Positions 8,442 to 16,953 of a stretch of 59,029 nucleotides of DNA are shown here, piece by piece. This stretch comes from Porphyromonas sp. Lineage in GTDB: Bacteria > Bacteroidota > Bacteroidia > Bacteroidales > Porphyromonadaceae. The notes below the pieces were generated by a model. That model searched no databases and was not told where the DNA came from. It saw nothing but the letters and a program-made list of their open reading frames with translations. Location of the stretch: assembly GCA_022772085.1 (NCBI GenBank), contig JALFBN010000008.1, positions 1 to 59,029 of the forward strand. The letters run 5' to 3'. Position numbers and translations under genes: made by a program. Numbering within the stretch: the first letter of the stretch is position 1; every line of letters starts with the position of its first letter.

Positions 8442-10058
8442 TTAGGGCTGAACCCAAAGAGCAACATCCGAAGCAGTTCCTCGCACATAGGTGCGACTGG
8501 AGGCTTCAATCCGAAAAGCCCAACGCATGCCACTCTTAGGAGAGCGAGGCAAGGCACTCATGGCGAGACGGTACTCTCTTGTAGGGATCAATGTAGCAAG
8601 CAAAAAGTCTCCCCCCGTCGAACCATTCTCGGTGAGTGGTGTGGCATAGAGATTGAATGTACCACTCTGAGCCGTCCATGAAGAGGGCATATTCCAAGAG
8701 AGAGTAACGAAGTTCCCCATCGTCGCCACACGCAGATTCGTTGGTTTGGGCGGACGAGTAGATCCTCGATGGGCAAAGGCAGGCATACGCACGGGGGCTG
8801 TAAAATGCTGTGCGATAATTCGATCAACGCCCTTACGATTGGGACGGATATTTTGTTCGCGGTAGAAGCAGATCCCGGCTGCACCAAGTTGTTTACTCAT
8901 CCTCATCTGATTGTCAATATCTCGGGAAGACCAATTGCTTTCATCTTCCAAACGATAGGGAGCAAGCCCCGGCACAATGGGAAGTCCGGGAATCTGCTCC
9001 CTCCAATCAGCGAGATAGGGATCAAACAGATCATTGCGGTAATACATCATCGGTGCGACAAAGTCCACAGCCCCCTCTCGGTGCCAAATGGCAGGATCTT
9101 GGTACACACTCTCACGAGCGGTCCAGCCCACATTTGGTTTCGAAGGCAAGACACGCAACTTTCCAAGGGGAGCGGCACTGACCAACATATAGGGCTTTAT
9201 AGCATGTACTTTGGTCGAAACCTCTTTGAGGAACGCGGTGATGTTGCCGGTACGCCACTCCTTGAGGGACTTTCCTTTACCGTAACGATAATAGAGATTA
9301 TTGTCATTTAATTTATCTGTTTTATCGGGATAGCGCACATAGTCGAAGTGCACACCGTCCAAATCATACCGTTGTACCATCTCACACACCACCGAGGAGA
9401 TATAACTGCGTGCCTCAGGGTGCCCCGGGTTTAGGTACCAGTCATTGTGCAACGTAAAGCACCAATCTCGATGCTTTTGCCACACACTATGACTCCCCAA
9501 TGAGGCTACGTGCGAATTATTTCCGAGGGGAAAGGTTACGACCCAAGCATGAATCGAAAGCCCTCTCTTGTGGCACTCCTCAATGGCAAATCGCAAGGGG
9601 TCATAATCCAAATAGTTGTTGCGCCCACCCGTAAAGACCGTCACACGAGGCTCTATATCCGAGGGATAAATCACATCACCACGATGACGTACTTGAAAAA
9701 AAACGGTATTGAAATGAGATGCTGCCAAACGATCGAGAATACGACAGAGCTCCTGTCGCTGCCTTGCCATGTCGGAGGATGAAGTGGCACGCTGCGAAGG
9801 CCAGTCCAATCCGTATATGGTTGTAAGCCATACACCTCGAATTGCATCAGCCTCCTCCGTTTGGATCGGATACTCCCGGTCGGGCGTCTCCATGATGGTA
9901 GGGGGCAGAACCGGCACAGAGGGGGATTTGATTTTTTTTCGCGTGGAGCAGGAGATAGCAAACAGCCCCGTGAAAAGCAAAAGAATAGCATATCTGAGGA
10001 GCGAACTCGTTCTCCTCACCCCTCTTTGCGCTCCGTCTAAAGCCGGGAAAATCCTCAT
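8442..10058 (-). CDS. GHL10 (YngK-like) family lipoprotein with C-terminal Fn3-like domain
   Basis: Lipoprotein of 538 residues. A hydrophobic stretch ends in the lipobox FAISC with C37 as the lipidated residue. Residues about 70-430 match the glycosyl hydrolase-like 10 family (DUF187, YngK): it opens RGVWLTTIYGLDWPS, has FQVRHRGDVIYPSDIEP, LDGVHFDYVRYP, and FVAPMMYYRNDLFDPYL. The C-terminal 90 residues look like an Fn3-type beta domain (PTNLRVATMGNFVTLSWN). The substrate is unknown; the family is thought to act on glycans in or near the envelope. The start ATG overlaps the panC stop by 4 nt (ATGA), so translation is likely coupled. Confidence 0.85.
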   Translation of the reverse strand: MRIFPALDGAQRGVRRTSSLLRYAILLLFTGLFAISCSTRKKIKSPSVPVLPPTIMETPDREYPIQTEEADAIRGVWLTTIYGLDWPSQRATSSSDMARQRQELCRILDRLAASHFNTVFFQVRHRGDVIYPSDIEPRVTVFTGGRNNYLDYDPLRFAIEECHKRGLSIHAWVVTFPLGNNSHVASLGSHSVWQKHRDWCFTLHNDWYLNPGHPEARSYISSVVCEMVQRYDLDGVHFDYVRYPDKTDKLNDNNLYYRYGKGKSLKEWRTGNITAFLKEVSTKVHAIKPYMLVSAAPLGKLRVLPSKPNVGWTARESVYQDPAIWHREGAVDFVAPMMYYRNDLFDPYLADWREQIPGLPIVPGLAPYRLEDESNWSSRDIDNQMRMSKQLGAAGICFYREQNIRPNRKGVDRIIAQHFTAPVRMPAFAHRGSTRPPKPTNLRVATMGNFVTLSWNMPSSWTAQSGTFNLYATPLTENGSTGGDFLLATLIPTREYRLAMSALPRSPKSGMRWAFRIEASSRTYVRGTASDVALWVQP

Positions 10059-10924
10059 TTAGAATAATGGATATTGTCAATAAGACGGACATCGCCACAA
10101 TAGCAAGCAATGCAACCCACAGGGTCGGCACTCTCTTCCCATGAGGAGATCGGTTGCAAACTTTCTCCATCAACGATCGTGTAATACTCCACTTCGAGAT
10201 GGGGGATCGCGTTCAGAGTTTGAGTAACCCACGACTCCACTTCACGGGGAGAAAGGCCTTGATTTTTCTGTTCGAGACTGGTGGTCAATACTTCGTATAT
10301 GCGAGGGGCCGAGGGGCGGGTCTCGGAGGTGAGTCGCTGATTGCGACTGCTCAATGCCAATCCGCTCTCCTCTCGTACAATCGGAACAGCAATGATCGTA
10401 AGTTTGAAGCCACACTGTGCTACCATGGAACGGATAATGGCAATCTGTTGGAAGTCTTTTTCACCGAAAAATGCTGCATCCGGAGCAACCAGATCAAAGA
10501 GTTTGCTCACGATGAGTGCCACTCCTTCAAAGTGCCCCGGACGTTGTACTCCCTCCATTACACGGCCAATTGCTCCAAAGTCGAACGTACGCTCCTCTTC
10601 GCTACCATCATACACCTCTTCTACCTGAGGCATAAATACATAGTGACACCCCACGCTATCCAAAAGAGCCACATCCTGTTCAGGTTGACGAGGATAAGTC
10701 GCAAGGTCATTCGGATTATTGAATTGACGGGGATTTACGAAGATGCTCACCACACAGACATCGTAGCGAGCAACCGCCTGCTTTACGAGGCTTAAGTGGC
10801 CATCATGCAGGGCCCCCATGGTGGGGACGAGGCCTATCGTCTTGCCCTTTTCTCGCTCGGCATCGAGTAATGCACGCAGCTCTTTTTTACTAGTTACCGT
10901 TATCATGATTTTTCTTCTCTTCAT
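10055..10924 (-). CDS. panC: Pantothenate synthetase
   Basis: Joins pantoate and beta-alanine with ATP to make pantothenate, the vitamin precursor of CoA. The protein has 289 residues, close to the usual 280. The HIGH-type nucleotidyl-transferase signature is seen as VPTMGALHDGHLSLV at about residues 34-48, followed by VSIFVNPRQFN, GAIGRVMEGVQRPGHFEGVA, FFGEKDFQQ and LALSSRNQRL, all family hallmarks. An ATG six codons downstream (10906) is an alternative start that gives a more typical N-terminus. It lies 13 bp after the HMA gene and overlaps the next gene by 4 nt. Confidence 0.96.
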   Translation of the reverse strand: MKRRKIMITVTSKKELRALLDAEREKGKTIGLVPTMGALHDGHLSLVKQAVARYDVCVVSIFVNPRQFNNPNDLATYPRQPEQDVALLDSVGCHYVFMPQVEEVYDGSEEERTFDFGAIGRVMEGVQRPGHFEGVALIVSKLFDLVAPDAAFFGEKDFQQIAIIRSMVAQCGFKLTIIAVPIVREESGLALSSRNQRLTSETRPSAPRIYEVLTTSLEQKNQGLSPREVESWVTQTLNAIPHLEVEYYTIVDGESLQPISSWEESADPVGCIACYCGDVRLIDNIHYSK

Positions 10925-10937
10925 TTCAAAACTGATT

Positions 10938-11147
10938 TCACTTCACAATACCGAAGCCCTCTTCACCGAGATTTTCGAGAAAAAGGGATTCATCAAAAGT
11001 TGATTCATCTACATTCATAGTCAAAGTACTCTGACCAAGCGAAACGTTTATATCAGATGTACCCGGGGCTTCCGAAGCCACACGAGTAACCGTTGCGACG
11101 CAATGCTCACAATGCATCCCTCGAATATGATATTGTTTAATACTCAT
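10938..11147 (-). CDS. HMA-domain metallochaperone (CopZ-like)
   Basis: A 69-residue single heavy-metal-associated domain. The metal-binding motif MHCEHC has C13 and C16, in the usual place after the first strand. The rest matches the beta-alpha-beta-beta-alpha-beta pattern (VTRVASEAPGTSDINVSLGQ...LGEEGFGI). Such proteins carry Cu(I) to P-type ATPases or regulators. No ATPase is in the window, so the partner is unknown. It sits between queA (27 bp upstream) and panC (13 bp downstream) without a visible promoter, so it is probably cotranscribed. Confidence 0.9.
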   Translation of the reverse strand: MSIKQYHIRGMHCEHCVATVTRVASEAPGTSDINVSLGQSTLTMNVDESTFDESLFLENLGEEGFGIVK

Positions 11148-11174
11148 TTTATTTATAGTTTGAGTTCTATTGAA

Positions 11175-12416
11175 TTAGAGACAACGTATAGAGCTCTTTT
11201 CAGGGAGTAAAAGCGACCCATCGCCGTAGCTCAAGAAGCGATAATCGTGAGCCAGTGCATAATTGTAAATATCATGCCAAGCCTCGCCCACAAAGGAGGA
11301 GATCATGAGGAGGAGCGTACTCTTCGGTTGATGAAAATTGGTCACAATACCCTCTACAATACGATAAGTGTATCCCGGAGCAATGAGGAGAGCTGTACTG
11401 AAGACAACCTCACGAATCCCCTCGGCATCCATCTTGTTGAGGAGATTTTGTAACGCATCACAAGGCGCAATAGTCGAAGATCCTGTTTCATAAGCTTCCC
11501 ACTGCGTAATGATCGGAATCCGATCCTCTAGGGCTATTTCGTCCAAATGATTCACAGCCAGGAGGTATAAACTCTCCAACGTGCGCACTGAAGTGGTACC
11601 AACAGCGATGATCGGATCGTATTGCCCCCGGGCTATTTGAGCAATGGTTTTCCGTGGAATATGACAGACCTCATGATGCATCTTATGATCGCCAATCTCA
11701 GCGGTTTTTACGGGGAGGAAAGTACCGGCCCCAACATGTAGGGTAACCTCCTCGATAGGAATCCCCTTGTCTTGAATAGACTTAAATACCTCTGTCGTAA
11801 AATGCAACCCTGCCGTAGGGGCAGCGACAGAGCCATCGCATTGCGCATAAATGGTCTGATAATCGGTATTATCCCGTTCTTCGGTATCTCGTTTGAGGTA
11901 GGGAGGGATCGGGAGTGTACCTATTGCCGTCAAGATCTCCCCAAAGGTATGGGCATCGCTATCCCACGAAAAATGGATGACATCTCCCTCACCCTTTTCG
12001 GCTCTGAAGACAATAGGTGTTGTCTCTGAAGGAAAGGTTACATTGGTTTCGAGGGTGCCAGCTTTCCACCGTCGGGCATTCCCGATAAGACAACGCCAAG
12101 AGCATCCTGAAGTTGCCGCTAGCGAACACTCATATTGAGCCGGAGCAACGGGATCCAAACACATGACCTCAATAGTTGCTCCTGTTGCTTTTTTGAGATG
12201 AATGCGAGCCCGTATCACGCGAGTATTGTTGCGAACAAGGAGTGCATTTCGGGGGATAAAATCAGCAATCTGCCAAAACTGCGTGGACACAATTCCCTCG
12301 GGGCGATATACAAGCAACTGACACGCAGCCCGATCCTCCAGAGGATAACGAGCTATACGTTCATCCGGCAAAGCATAATCGTAACTATCAATGGTTATTC
12401 GTTTGGTCTCATTCAT
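11175..12416 (-). CDS. queA: S-adenosylmethionine:tRNA ribosyltransferase-isomerase
   Basis: Forms epoxyqueuosine in tRNA by moving the ribosyl part of SAM to preQ1-tRNA. The ATG at 12416 gives 413 residues. Conserved blocks are YALPDERIARYPLEDR near the N-terminus, RARIHLKKATGATIEVM, GTLPIPPYLKR, QTIYAQCDGSVAAPTAGLHFT and VTNFHQPKSTLLLM. The frame can be extended upstream to a TTG at 12473, but this overlaps the -7 box at 12470-12478 and lies ahead of the expected transcript start, which excludes it. AAGGAG and AGAGG lie a few bases before the chosen ATG. It appears to be the first gene of the operon ending with hemW. Confidence 0.95.
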   Translation of the reverse strand: MNETKRITIDSYDYALPDERIARYPLEDRAACQLLVYRPEGIVSTQFWQIADFIPRNALLVRNNTRVIRARIHLKKATGATIEVMCLDPVAPAQYECSLAATSGCSWRCLIGNARRWKAGTLETNVTFPSETTPIVFRAEKGEGDVIHFSWDSDAHTFGEILTAIGTLPIPPYLKRDTEERDNTDYQTIYAQCDGSVAAPTAGLHFTTEVFKSIQDKGIPIEEVTLHVGAGTFLPVKTAEIGDHKMHHEVCHIPRKTIAQIARGQYDPIIAVGTTSVRTLESLYLLAVNHLDEIALEDRIPIITQWEAYETGSSTIAPCDALQNLLNKMDAEGIREVVFSTALLIAPGYTYRIVEGIVTNFHQPKSTLLLMISSFVGEAWHDIYNYALAHDYRFLSYGDGSLLLPEKSSIRCL

Positions 12417-12469
12417 TACCTCTTGTTCTCCTTGTGTTGGGGAAAGTATTTCCCTACGCCCAACCACGC

Positions 12470-12478
12470 GCAAAAGTA
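12470..12478 (-). promoter_or_regulatory. -7 box of the queA-hemW operon
   Basis: TACTTTTGC on the minus strand matches TAnnTTTG, 54 bp before the queA ATG. No other such box is seen between the genes down to hemW. Confidence 0.55.
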
Positions 12479-12652
12479 CACAAATATCCTAATTATGGAG
12501 TGTTTTCTCTTGATTCAGTCTAAGTTTGAGAACGAACCATCGGGTAAATGTTCTTGCCCTTCAGAGGAAATCTCTAAACAAAGAGACAAAGAAAAATAAA
12601 AGCCCCATAATCAAACACGAAAAATACACGTCGAAAAGACTCATCACACAGC

Positions 12653-12721
12653 CCGTGAAACAAAAAAGTGTAGGGCTGGAGATAAAAAACTCCAGGGCGG
12701 AGATTTTTCCACGTTTCACGG
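12653..12721. repeat. Nested inverted repeat in the queA-fhs intergenic region
   Basis: The outer arms CCGTGAAAC (12653-12661) and GTTTCACGG (12713-12721) enclose inner arms CTGGAG and CTCCAG separated by an A-rich loop. The 450-bp region between queA and fhs otherwise shows no gene; the minus-strand frames across it have no recognisable homology. The core at 12661-12700 resembles stretches near 40.5 kb and 48.5 kb, so this may be a copy of a dispersed intergenic element. Confidence 0.5.
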
Positions 12722-12884
12722 AACAGCTTCGCACATACCAACACCCCATGGGGCTCTTCCCCTTGCATCCCCATTCTACTCCACAGCCATCTAAAAACAT
12801 ATAATGATACCCACACACTATTCTATTGACACGATCTATACGGGAATTGCCCCATACAAGTTAGACTTATCAGCCGATAATCGT

Positions 12885-12893
12885 TATATTTGC
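12885..12893 (+). promoter_or_regulatory. -7 box of fhs
   Basis: TATATTTGC matches the -7 consensus 31 bp before the fhs ATG. A weak -33 candidate (TTAG at 12861-12864) is at the right spacing. Confidence 0.55.
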
Positions 12894-12923
12894 CTTAGAT
12901 ATAAGTAGAATAAGGATACGACA

Positions 12924-14594
12924 ATGAAAACAGACATTGAGATAGCTAGAGAGATCCGGCTAGCCCCGATCCAAGATATTGCACAGGATCTCGGGATCGG
13001 CTCCTCCCAAGTGGAGCCCTACGGGCACCACATTGCAAAAATAGGATTAGAGTGCCTTCGTCCCGAAAAGATTGCAAAAAACAATCTTATCCTCGTAACC
13101 GCCATTACCCCCAACAAGTCGGGGGTAGGTAAAACCACGGTATCTATCGGACTTGCCCTCGGACTTAACAAAATCGGCAAACGTGCCATCATTGCCCTAC
13201 GAGAACCCTCTCTCGGTCCCTGTTTTGGACTCAAAGGAGGAGCTGCCGGTGGGGGCTATGCTCAGGTACTTCCCATGGAAAACATAAACCTGCACTTCAC
13301 AGGAGACTTCCATGCGATCACATCGGCACACAACATGATCACGGCACTACTTGACAACTATATATACCAAAATAGAGATAGTTGTTTGGGACTCTCAGAG
13401 GTACTTTGGAAGCGAGTACTAGATGTAAACGACCGTTCCCTACGCAATGTTGTATCGGGTCTGGGAGGAAGCACCGACGGCATTCCACGCCAAACAGGAT
13501 TCGACATCACCCCGGCCTCTGAGATCATGGCAATCTTGTGCCTTGCTACCGACTTTGAGGATCTGCGTCGTCGTATCGAAAATATCCTTCTCGGTTATAC
13601 CCGAGAGAGACAACCCTTTACCGTCAAAGATCTCGGGGTAGCCGGTGCCATCACGATCCTGCTCAAAGATGCCATCAAGCCCAACCTTGTACAAACGACG
13701 GAGCATACGCCTGCCTTTGTTCATGGAGGTCCTTTTGCCAACATTGCACACGGGTGTAACTCGATTATCGCTACCAAGATGGCCATGTCTTACGGAGAAT
13801 ATACCGTAACGGAAGCGGGTTTTGGTGCGGATCTTGGTGCAGAAAAATTCTTCGATATCAAGTGTCGTATAGCCGGTCTTGAACCTAAACTCACCGTACT
13901 CGTGGCCACGCTATCGGCTCTGAAACTACATGGAGGACTGGACGAAAAGCGCATTAAAGATCCCGATTCGGAAGGAATCCGTCGGGGATTACTCAATCTT
14001 GACAGACACGTTCATAACCTACGTAACTTCGGACAACGTGTGGTAGTCTGCTTCAATAGATTTGCTTCGGATATTGATAGCGAAATTGAGATGGTACGCC
14101 AACACTGTGAACAGGAACTCGGAGTCGGCTTTGCAATCAACAACGCCTATATGGAGGGAGGTGATGGAGCGATAGATCTGGCAAAACTCGTAGTAGAGAC
14201 CATTGAGCAATGCCCCTCAATGCCACTGCAATTTGCCTACAAACTCGAAGATACAATCGAGACTAAAGTGGAAAAAATTGCAACCAAGGTGTATAGTGCA
14301 GGGAGAGTAACTTATAGCTCCAAAGCCACCAAGGCAATAGCCAAGATACGAGAACTGAATCTGGAACACCTCCCGATCTGTATCGCCAAGACGCAATATT
14401 CATTCAGCACAAACCCAAAAGATTATGGTGATGTACGTGATTTTGAAATGAAAGTTTCGGACGTGGTGATCAACCGAGGAGCTGAAATGATCGTAATCAT
14501 CATGGGTGATATTATGCGTATGCCCGGGCTACCTAAAGTGCCACAAGCCAACAATATGGATATTATCGACGGATATATTGAGGGATTGAGCTAA
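12924..14594 (+). CDS. fhs: Formate-tetrahydrofolate ligase
   Basis: Makes 10-formyl-tetrahydrofolate from formate, THF and ATP, feeding one-carbon units to purine and Met-tRNA formylation. The 556-residue length is normal. The P-loop is [17 protein letters not shown] at about residues 62-78, followed by [20 protein letters not shown] and [14 protein letters not shown]. The C-terminal part has [16 protein letters not shown] and [12 protein letters not shown]. It stands as a single gene with its own promoter. The mscL promoter overlaps its stop codon. Confidence 0.97.
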   Translation: MKTDIEIAREIRLAPIQDIAQDLGIGSSQVEPYGHHIAKIGLECLRPEKIAKNNLILVTAITPNKSGVGKTTVSIGLALGLNKIGKRAIIALREPSLGPCFGLKGGAAGGGYAQVLPMENINLHFTGDFHAITSAHNMITALLDNYIYQNRDSCLGLSEVLWKRVLDVNDRSLRNVVSGLGGSTDGIPRQTGFDITPASEIMAILCLATDFEDLRRRIENILLGYTRERQPFTVKDLGVAGAITILLKDAIKPNLVQTTEHTPAFVHGGPFANIAHGCNSIIATKMAMSYGEYTVTEAGFGADLGAEKFFDIKCRIAGLEPKLTVLVATLSALKLHGGLDEKRIKDPDSEGIRRGLLNLDRHVHNLRNFGQRVVVCFNRFASDIDSEIEMVRQHCEQELGVGFAINNAYMEGGDGAIDLAKLVVETIEQCPSMPLQFAYKLEDTIETKVEKIATKVYSAGRVTYSSKATKAIAKIRELNLEHLPICIAKTQYSFSTNPKDYGDVRDFEMKVSDVVINRGAEMIVIIMGDIMRMPGLPKVPQANNMDIIDGYIEGLS

Positions 14595-14600
14595 CTTTGC
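14592..14600 (+). promoter_or_regulatory. -7 box of mscL, overlapping the fhs stop codon
   Basis: TAACTTTGC matches the -7 consensus; its first three bases are the TAA stop of fhs. It lies 44 bp before the mscL ATG. Confidence 0.5.
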
Positions 14601-14644
14601 CCTCAAATGGAACGGAATAACCAATAAAAAAGAAAGGATTAAAG

Positions 14645-15085
14645 ATGTCTAAACTGATAAAAGAATTCAAGGAATTTGCCGTAAAAGGTAATGTAATGGA
14701 TATGGCCGTAGGTATCATCATCGGTGGTGCCTTCGGTAAAATCGTATCCTCTCTTGTAGCTGATATTGTCATGCCTCCTATTACACTACTGACCAGTGGT
14801 AGCAATATCCAAGACCTCAAATGGGTACTTCGTGAGGCTGTGATACAGGGAGAAGAGGTCGTTACCCCCGAAGTTGCCATGACGGTAGGAACCTTTTTGC
14901 AGGCAGTACTTGACTTCATCATCATAGCCTTCGTGATCTTTATGCTCATCAAAGGGATGAATAAGCTCCGCAAAGAGAAACCGGCAGAACCCGAAGCTCC
15001 CGCCGAACCTAGCGCAGAGGTCAAACTACTCGAAGAGATCAAAGAGCTCCTCAAAAAGCAGCAGTCCGACAAGCAACACTCTTAG
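14645..15085 (+). CDS. mscL: Large-conductance mechanosensitive channel
   Basis: Homopentameric inner-membrane channel that opens under membrane tension in hypo-osmotic shock. The 146-residue protein has the MscL signature at the start: KEFAVKGNVMDMAVGIIIGGAFGKIVSSLVADIV (N-terminal helix and first membrane helix). A second membrane helix is seen at about residues 80-103 (FLQAVLDFIIIAFVIFMLIKGMN). The charged tail ends in an amphipathic helix (VKLLEEIKELLKKQ) that bundles in the cytoplasm. A terminator follows about 100 bp downstream. Confidence 0.97.
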   Translation: MSKLIKEFKEFAVKGNVMDMAVGIIIGGAFGKIVSSLVADIVMPPITLLTSGSNIQDLKWVLREAVIQGEEVVTPEVAMTVGTFLQAVLDFIIIAFVIFMLIKGMNKLRKEKPAEPEAPAEPSAEVKLLEEIKELLKKQQSDKQHS

Positions 15086-15187
15086 AGTCCTGTGCTCCGG
15101 TACGATATCGCTTTCATTTTTCACCTATGAAGTCTTTCTATTCTACTTAACATAATCTCTAGATCGAAGCAAACCTCACAAAATAAG

Positions 15188-15233
15188 ACTTCCCCTCAAC
15201 CTCGAAAAGAAACCGAAAGAGGGGAAGTTTTTT
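15188..15233 (+). terminator. Terminator between converging mscL and hmuV
   Basis: The stem ACTTCCCCTC/GAGGGGAAGT is followed by TTTTTT on the plus strand. The minus strand also has a T-rich tail (CTTATTTTG), so it probably serves mscL and the end of the hmu operon. Confidence 0.8.
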
Positions 15234-15260
15234 ATGGTCCTTGTATTGAGAGGTAACTCT

Positions 15261-15593
15261 CTAGTCTTCGGGGATGTAAATAATCTCCCCATTCTCAAGC
15301 TGATAAGCCACTCCGATACGCCTGCCTTTTTCTCCATCTTGGGCAGAGGCTGAATCGTTACCGGGCGTGTATTTTTCAATCTTCTCGCCTTTTTTCATGA
15401 GAATTTCCATGTTGTCTTTCCCCGGGTTCTTGACTATCGTGTAGTCTTCTTTGCTGAAAACTTCCGTCATATTGAACTTAGAAACTAGAGCAACCATTAG
15501 GGCAAGTGCAAATACCATAGCCACATCAAATAGGTTCGATACGAGAGAAGAGGGATCTGCATCCTCTTCCTCAAAACACCTGCGTTTCTTCAT
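15261..15593 (-). CDS. hmuV: HmuV-like DUF2149 membrane protein
   Basis: Small protein of 110 residues matching the DUF2149 family found at the end of hmu-type operons. It has one membrane helix at about residues 20-40 (LFDVAMVFALALMVALVSKF), then a soluble domain ending RRIGVAYQLENGEIIYIPED. This layout recalls ExbD/TolR partners of ExbB-type proteins, and HmuU next to it is an ExbB-like protein, so the two may form a motor complex (inference). The frame extends 4 codons upstream to a TTG inside hmuU, but the ATG at 15593, one base after the hmuU stop, is more likely. It is the last gene of the heme operon. Confidence 0.85.
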   Translation of the reverse strand: MKKRRCFEEEDADPSSLVSNLFDVAMVFALALMVALVSKFNMTEVFSKEDYTIVKNPGKDNMEILMKKGEKIEKYTPGNDSASAQDGEKGRRIGVAYQLENGEIIYIPED

Positions 15594-15594
15594 A

Positions 15595-16176
15595 TTATTC
15601 TCCAAGTTTTTCGTTTACATAATCAAGCCAAATAAGATCATGATAGTGGTAATTGCGCAAGACGTGTAGTGCAATATATCCAACAGCAGAAGCAAACATG
15701 CCTATTACCGTGGTGGCAAAGGCGACCTGCATATTGTATGCCATACCGGCAATATCGCCGGAAGATAACCCCACAAGAGCAGGTCCCATAGGTATCAGAG
15801 TCCCCATAAGACCAAGTATAGGACCAAATTTTGTTAGTATTTTGGCTGCTCCCAGACGACGCTCCATGGTTAAATCATACTCCCCGATAAGGAGATCTCG
15901 ACGTACTCGATCGCTTTGGAGCAGCTCTCTCAGCAGATGGTCGAAAGGGCTTTTTTGTTGCTTCTCCAAGACTTTTTGCAACATCGTAATCTCAAATAAA
16001 TGCTCTTTACCGATCACCTTCGAATAGGCACCTTGTCGCTTGCGATAGGTTTGCCATGTGCCAAAAAGAGTACCAAGCATGAATAAAGAACGGATAAACA
16101 AGTAAAGTAGGGCTACTACTACGGGGACCAACAGTCCGTTGGAAACCCAAAACATAGCGTTGGATAAATAGTGCAT
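15595..16176 (-). CDS. hmuU: HmuU-like MotA/TolQ/ExbB family protein
   Basis: Membrane protein of 193 residues of the MotA/TolQ/ExbB proton-channel family. The first helix is near residues 12-36 (GLLVPVVVALLYLFIRSLFMLGTLF). The family core lies at about 110-175: RLGAAKILTKFGPILGLMGTLIPMGPALVGL and AFATTVIGMFASAVGYIAL, the two channel-forming helices. In known hmu operons this gene sits between hmuT and hmuV, as here. It probably powers a trans-envelope step in heme uptake with HmuV, by analogy to ExbB/ExbD; it is not an ABC permease despite the name. Confidence 0.9.
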   Translation of the reverse strand: MHYLSNAMFWVSNGLLVPVVVALLYLFIRSLFMLGTLFGTWQTYRKRQGAYSKVIGKEHLFEITMLQKVLEKQQKSPFDHLLRELLQSDRVRRDLLIGEYDLTMERRLGAAKILTKFGPILGLMGTLIPMGPALVGLSSGDIAGMAYNMQVAFATTVIGMFASAVGYIALHVLRNYHYHDLIWLDYVNEKLGE

Positions 16177-16194
16177 AGTATTGAATGTTGTCAG

Positions 16195-16953
16195 TTATGC
16201 TGTTTTTTTGAATTTAGTTCTAATTGTGGGAATTATCCGGAGAGAGAGCAAATATCCCAGAGTCCCCATTCCAAAGATGAAGCCGATGAGCAATGCCACC
16301 TCTTGCCATTGGATCGCAGCATCACAGCCCCGAACCGCACTATCGGGGTGCAATACTCCGGCCACAATGACCACAAAAAAAAGGAGGAGGGAGAGCAAAA
16401 CGGCAAGCTCTCGTAGCAGCTCCCTATCCACGCCTAGAGCTTGCAGTATGTAAGGTGCTACAAGGGTAACCAAAGCCACAATAGCCATCAGACCTAGAGT
16501 TACCCCAAGGAATGAGGCTCCGGGTAGGAGATAAAATAGTTTCAAACGTATGTAGAACAATGTGGGAAACATCATAATAGGGGCAAGACTGCGCGAGAGT
16601 GTGCGCCACCATTTACGAGAATAGGTACTCTGATGGATACACAAATACACCACATAGAGGAGATCCACCATCACAAAAAGAGACATATCCTGTAGGGCTT
16701 GTGGAGTATAGAGAAGGTCCTCTAGAGCATGCAACTTGCTGTTCATTGTAACAGAGTGTACAAGAGCAAGGAAGGCGATATACAACAGAGCATGCCCTCC
16801 TCGCACAAAATGGCTGAAGGCGGATAGTCTTTTCTCAGCACTCTTGGAGAACGACTCTTCGCCAAGACCGGAGGCAATCCCTGCATGCAGCCCTTCTTCC
16901 ACCACCCATTTGAGGAGGGCGAGGAGAGTCACAACCAATAATACCTCACTCAT
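16195..16953 (-). CDS. hmuT: HmuT-like multi-pass membrane protein (DUF2162 type)
   Basis: Integral membrane protein of 252 residues. At least six hydrophobic segments are visible, including LLVVTLLALLKWVV at the N-terminus, LLYIAFLALVHSV, FVMVDLLYVVYLCI, FLGVTLGLMAIVALVTLV, LAVLLSLLLFFVVIVAGVL and ALLIGFIFGMGTLGYLLSL. The position between the CobN-like gene and the ExbB-like gene is that of HmuT in Porphyromonas. The ATG at 16953 overlaps the hmuS stop by 8 nt; a longer frame to 17004 would overlap hmuS by 59 nt and is less likely. The exact function is unknown; a membrane platform for HmuS or HmuU is an inference. Confidence 0.8.
   Translation of the reverse strand: MSEVLLVVTLLALLKWVVEEGLHAGIASGLGEESFSKSAEKRLSAFSHFVRGGHALLYIAFLALVHSVTMNSKLHALEDLLYTPQALQDMSLFVMVDLLYVVYLCIHQSTYSRKWWRTLSRSLAPIMMFPTLFYIRLKLFYLLPGASFLGVTLGLMAIVALVTLVAPYILQALGVDRELLRELAVLLSLLLFFVVIVAGVLHPDSAVRGCDAAIQWQEVALLIGFIFGMGTLGYLLSLRIIPTIRTKFKKTA

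Noticed and set aside
12561-12818. Two overlapping minus-strand frames of 80-85 codons between queA and fhs
   Set aside because: They cover the nested inverted repeat and are rich in Phe, Cys and Trp without a known domain; treated as repeat sequence, not genes.
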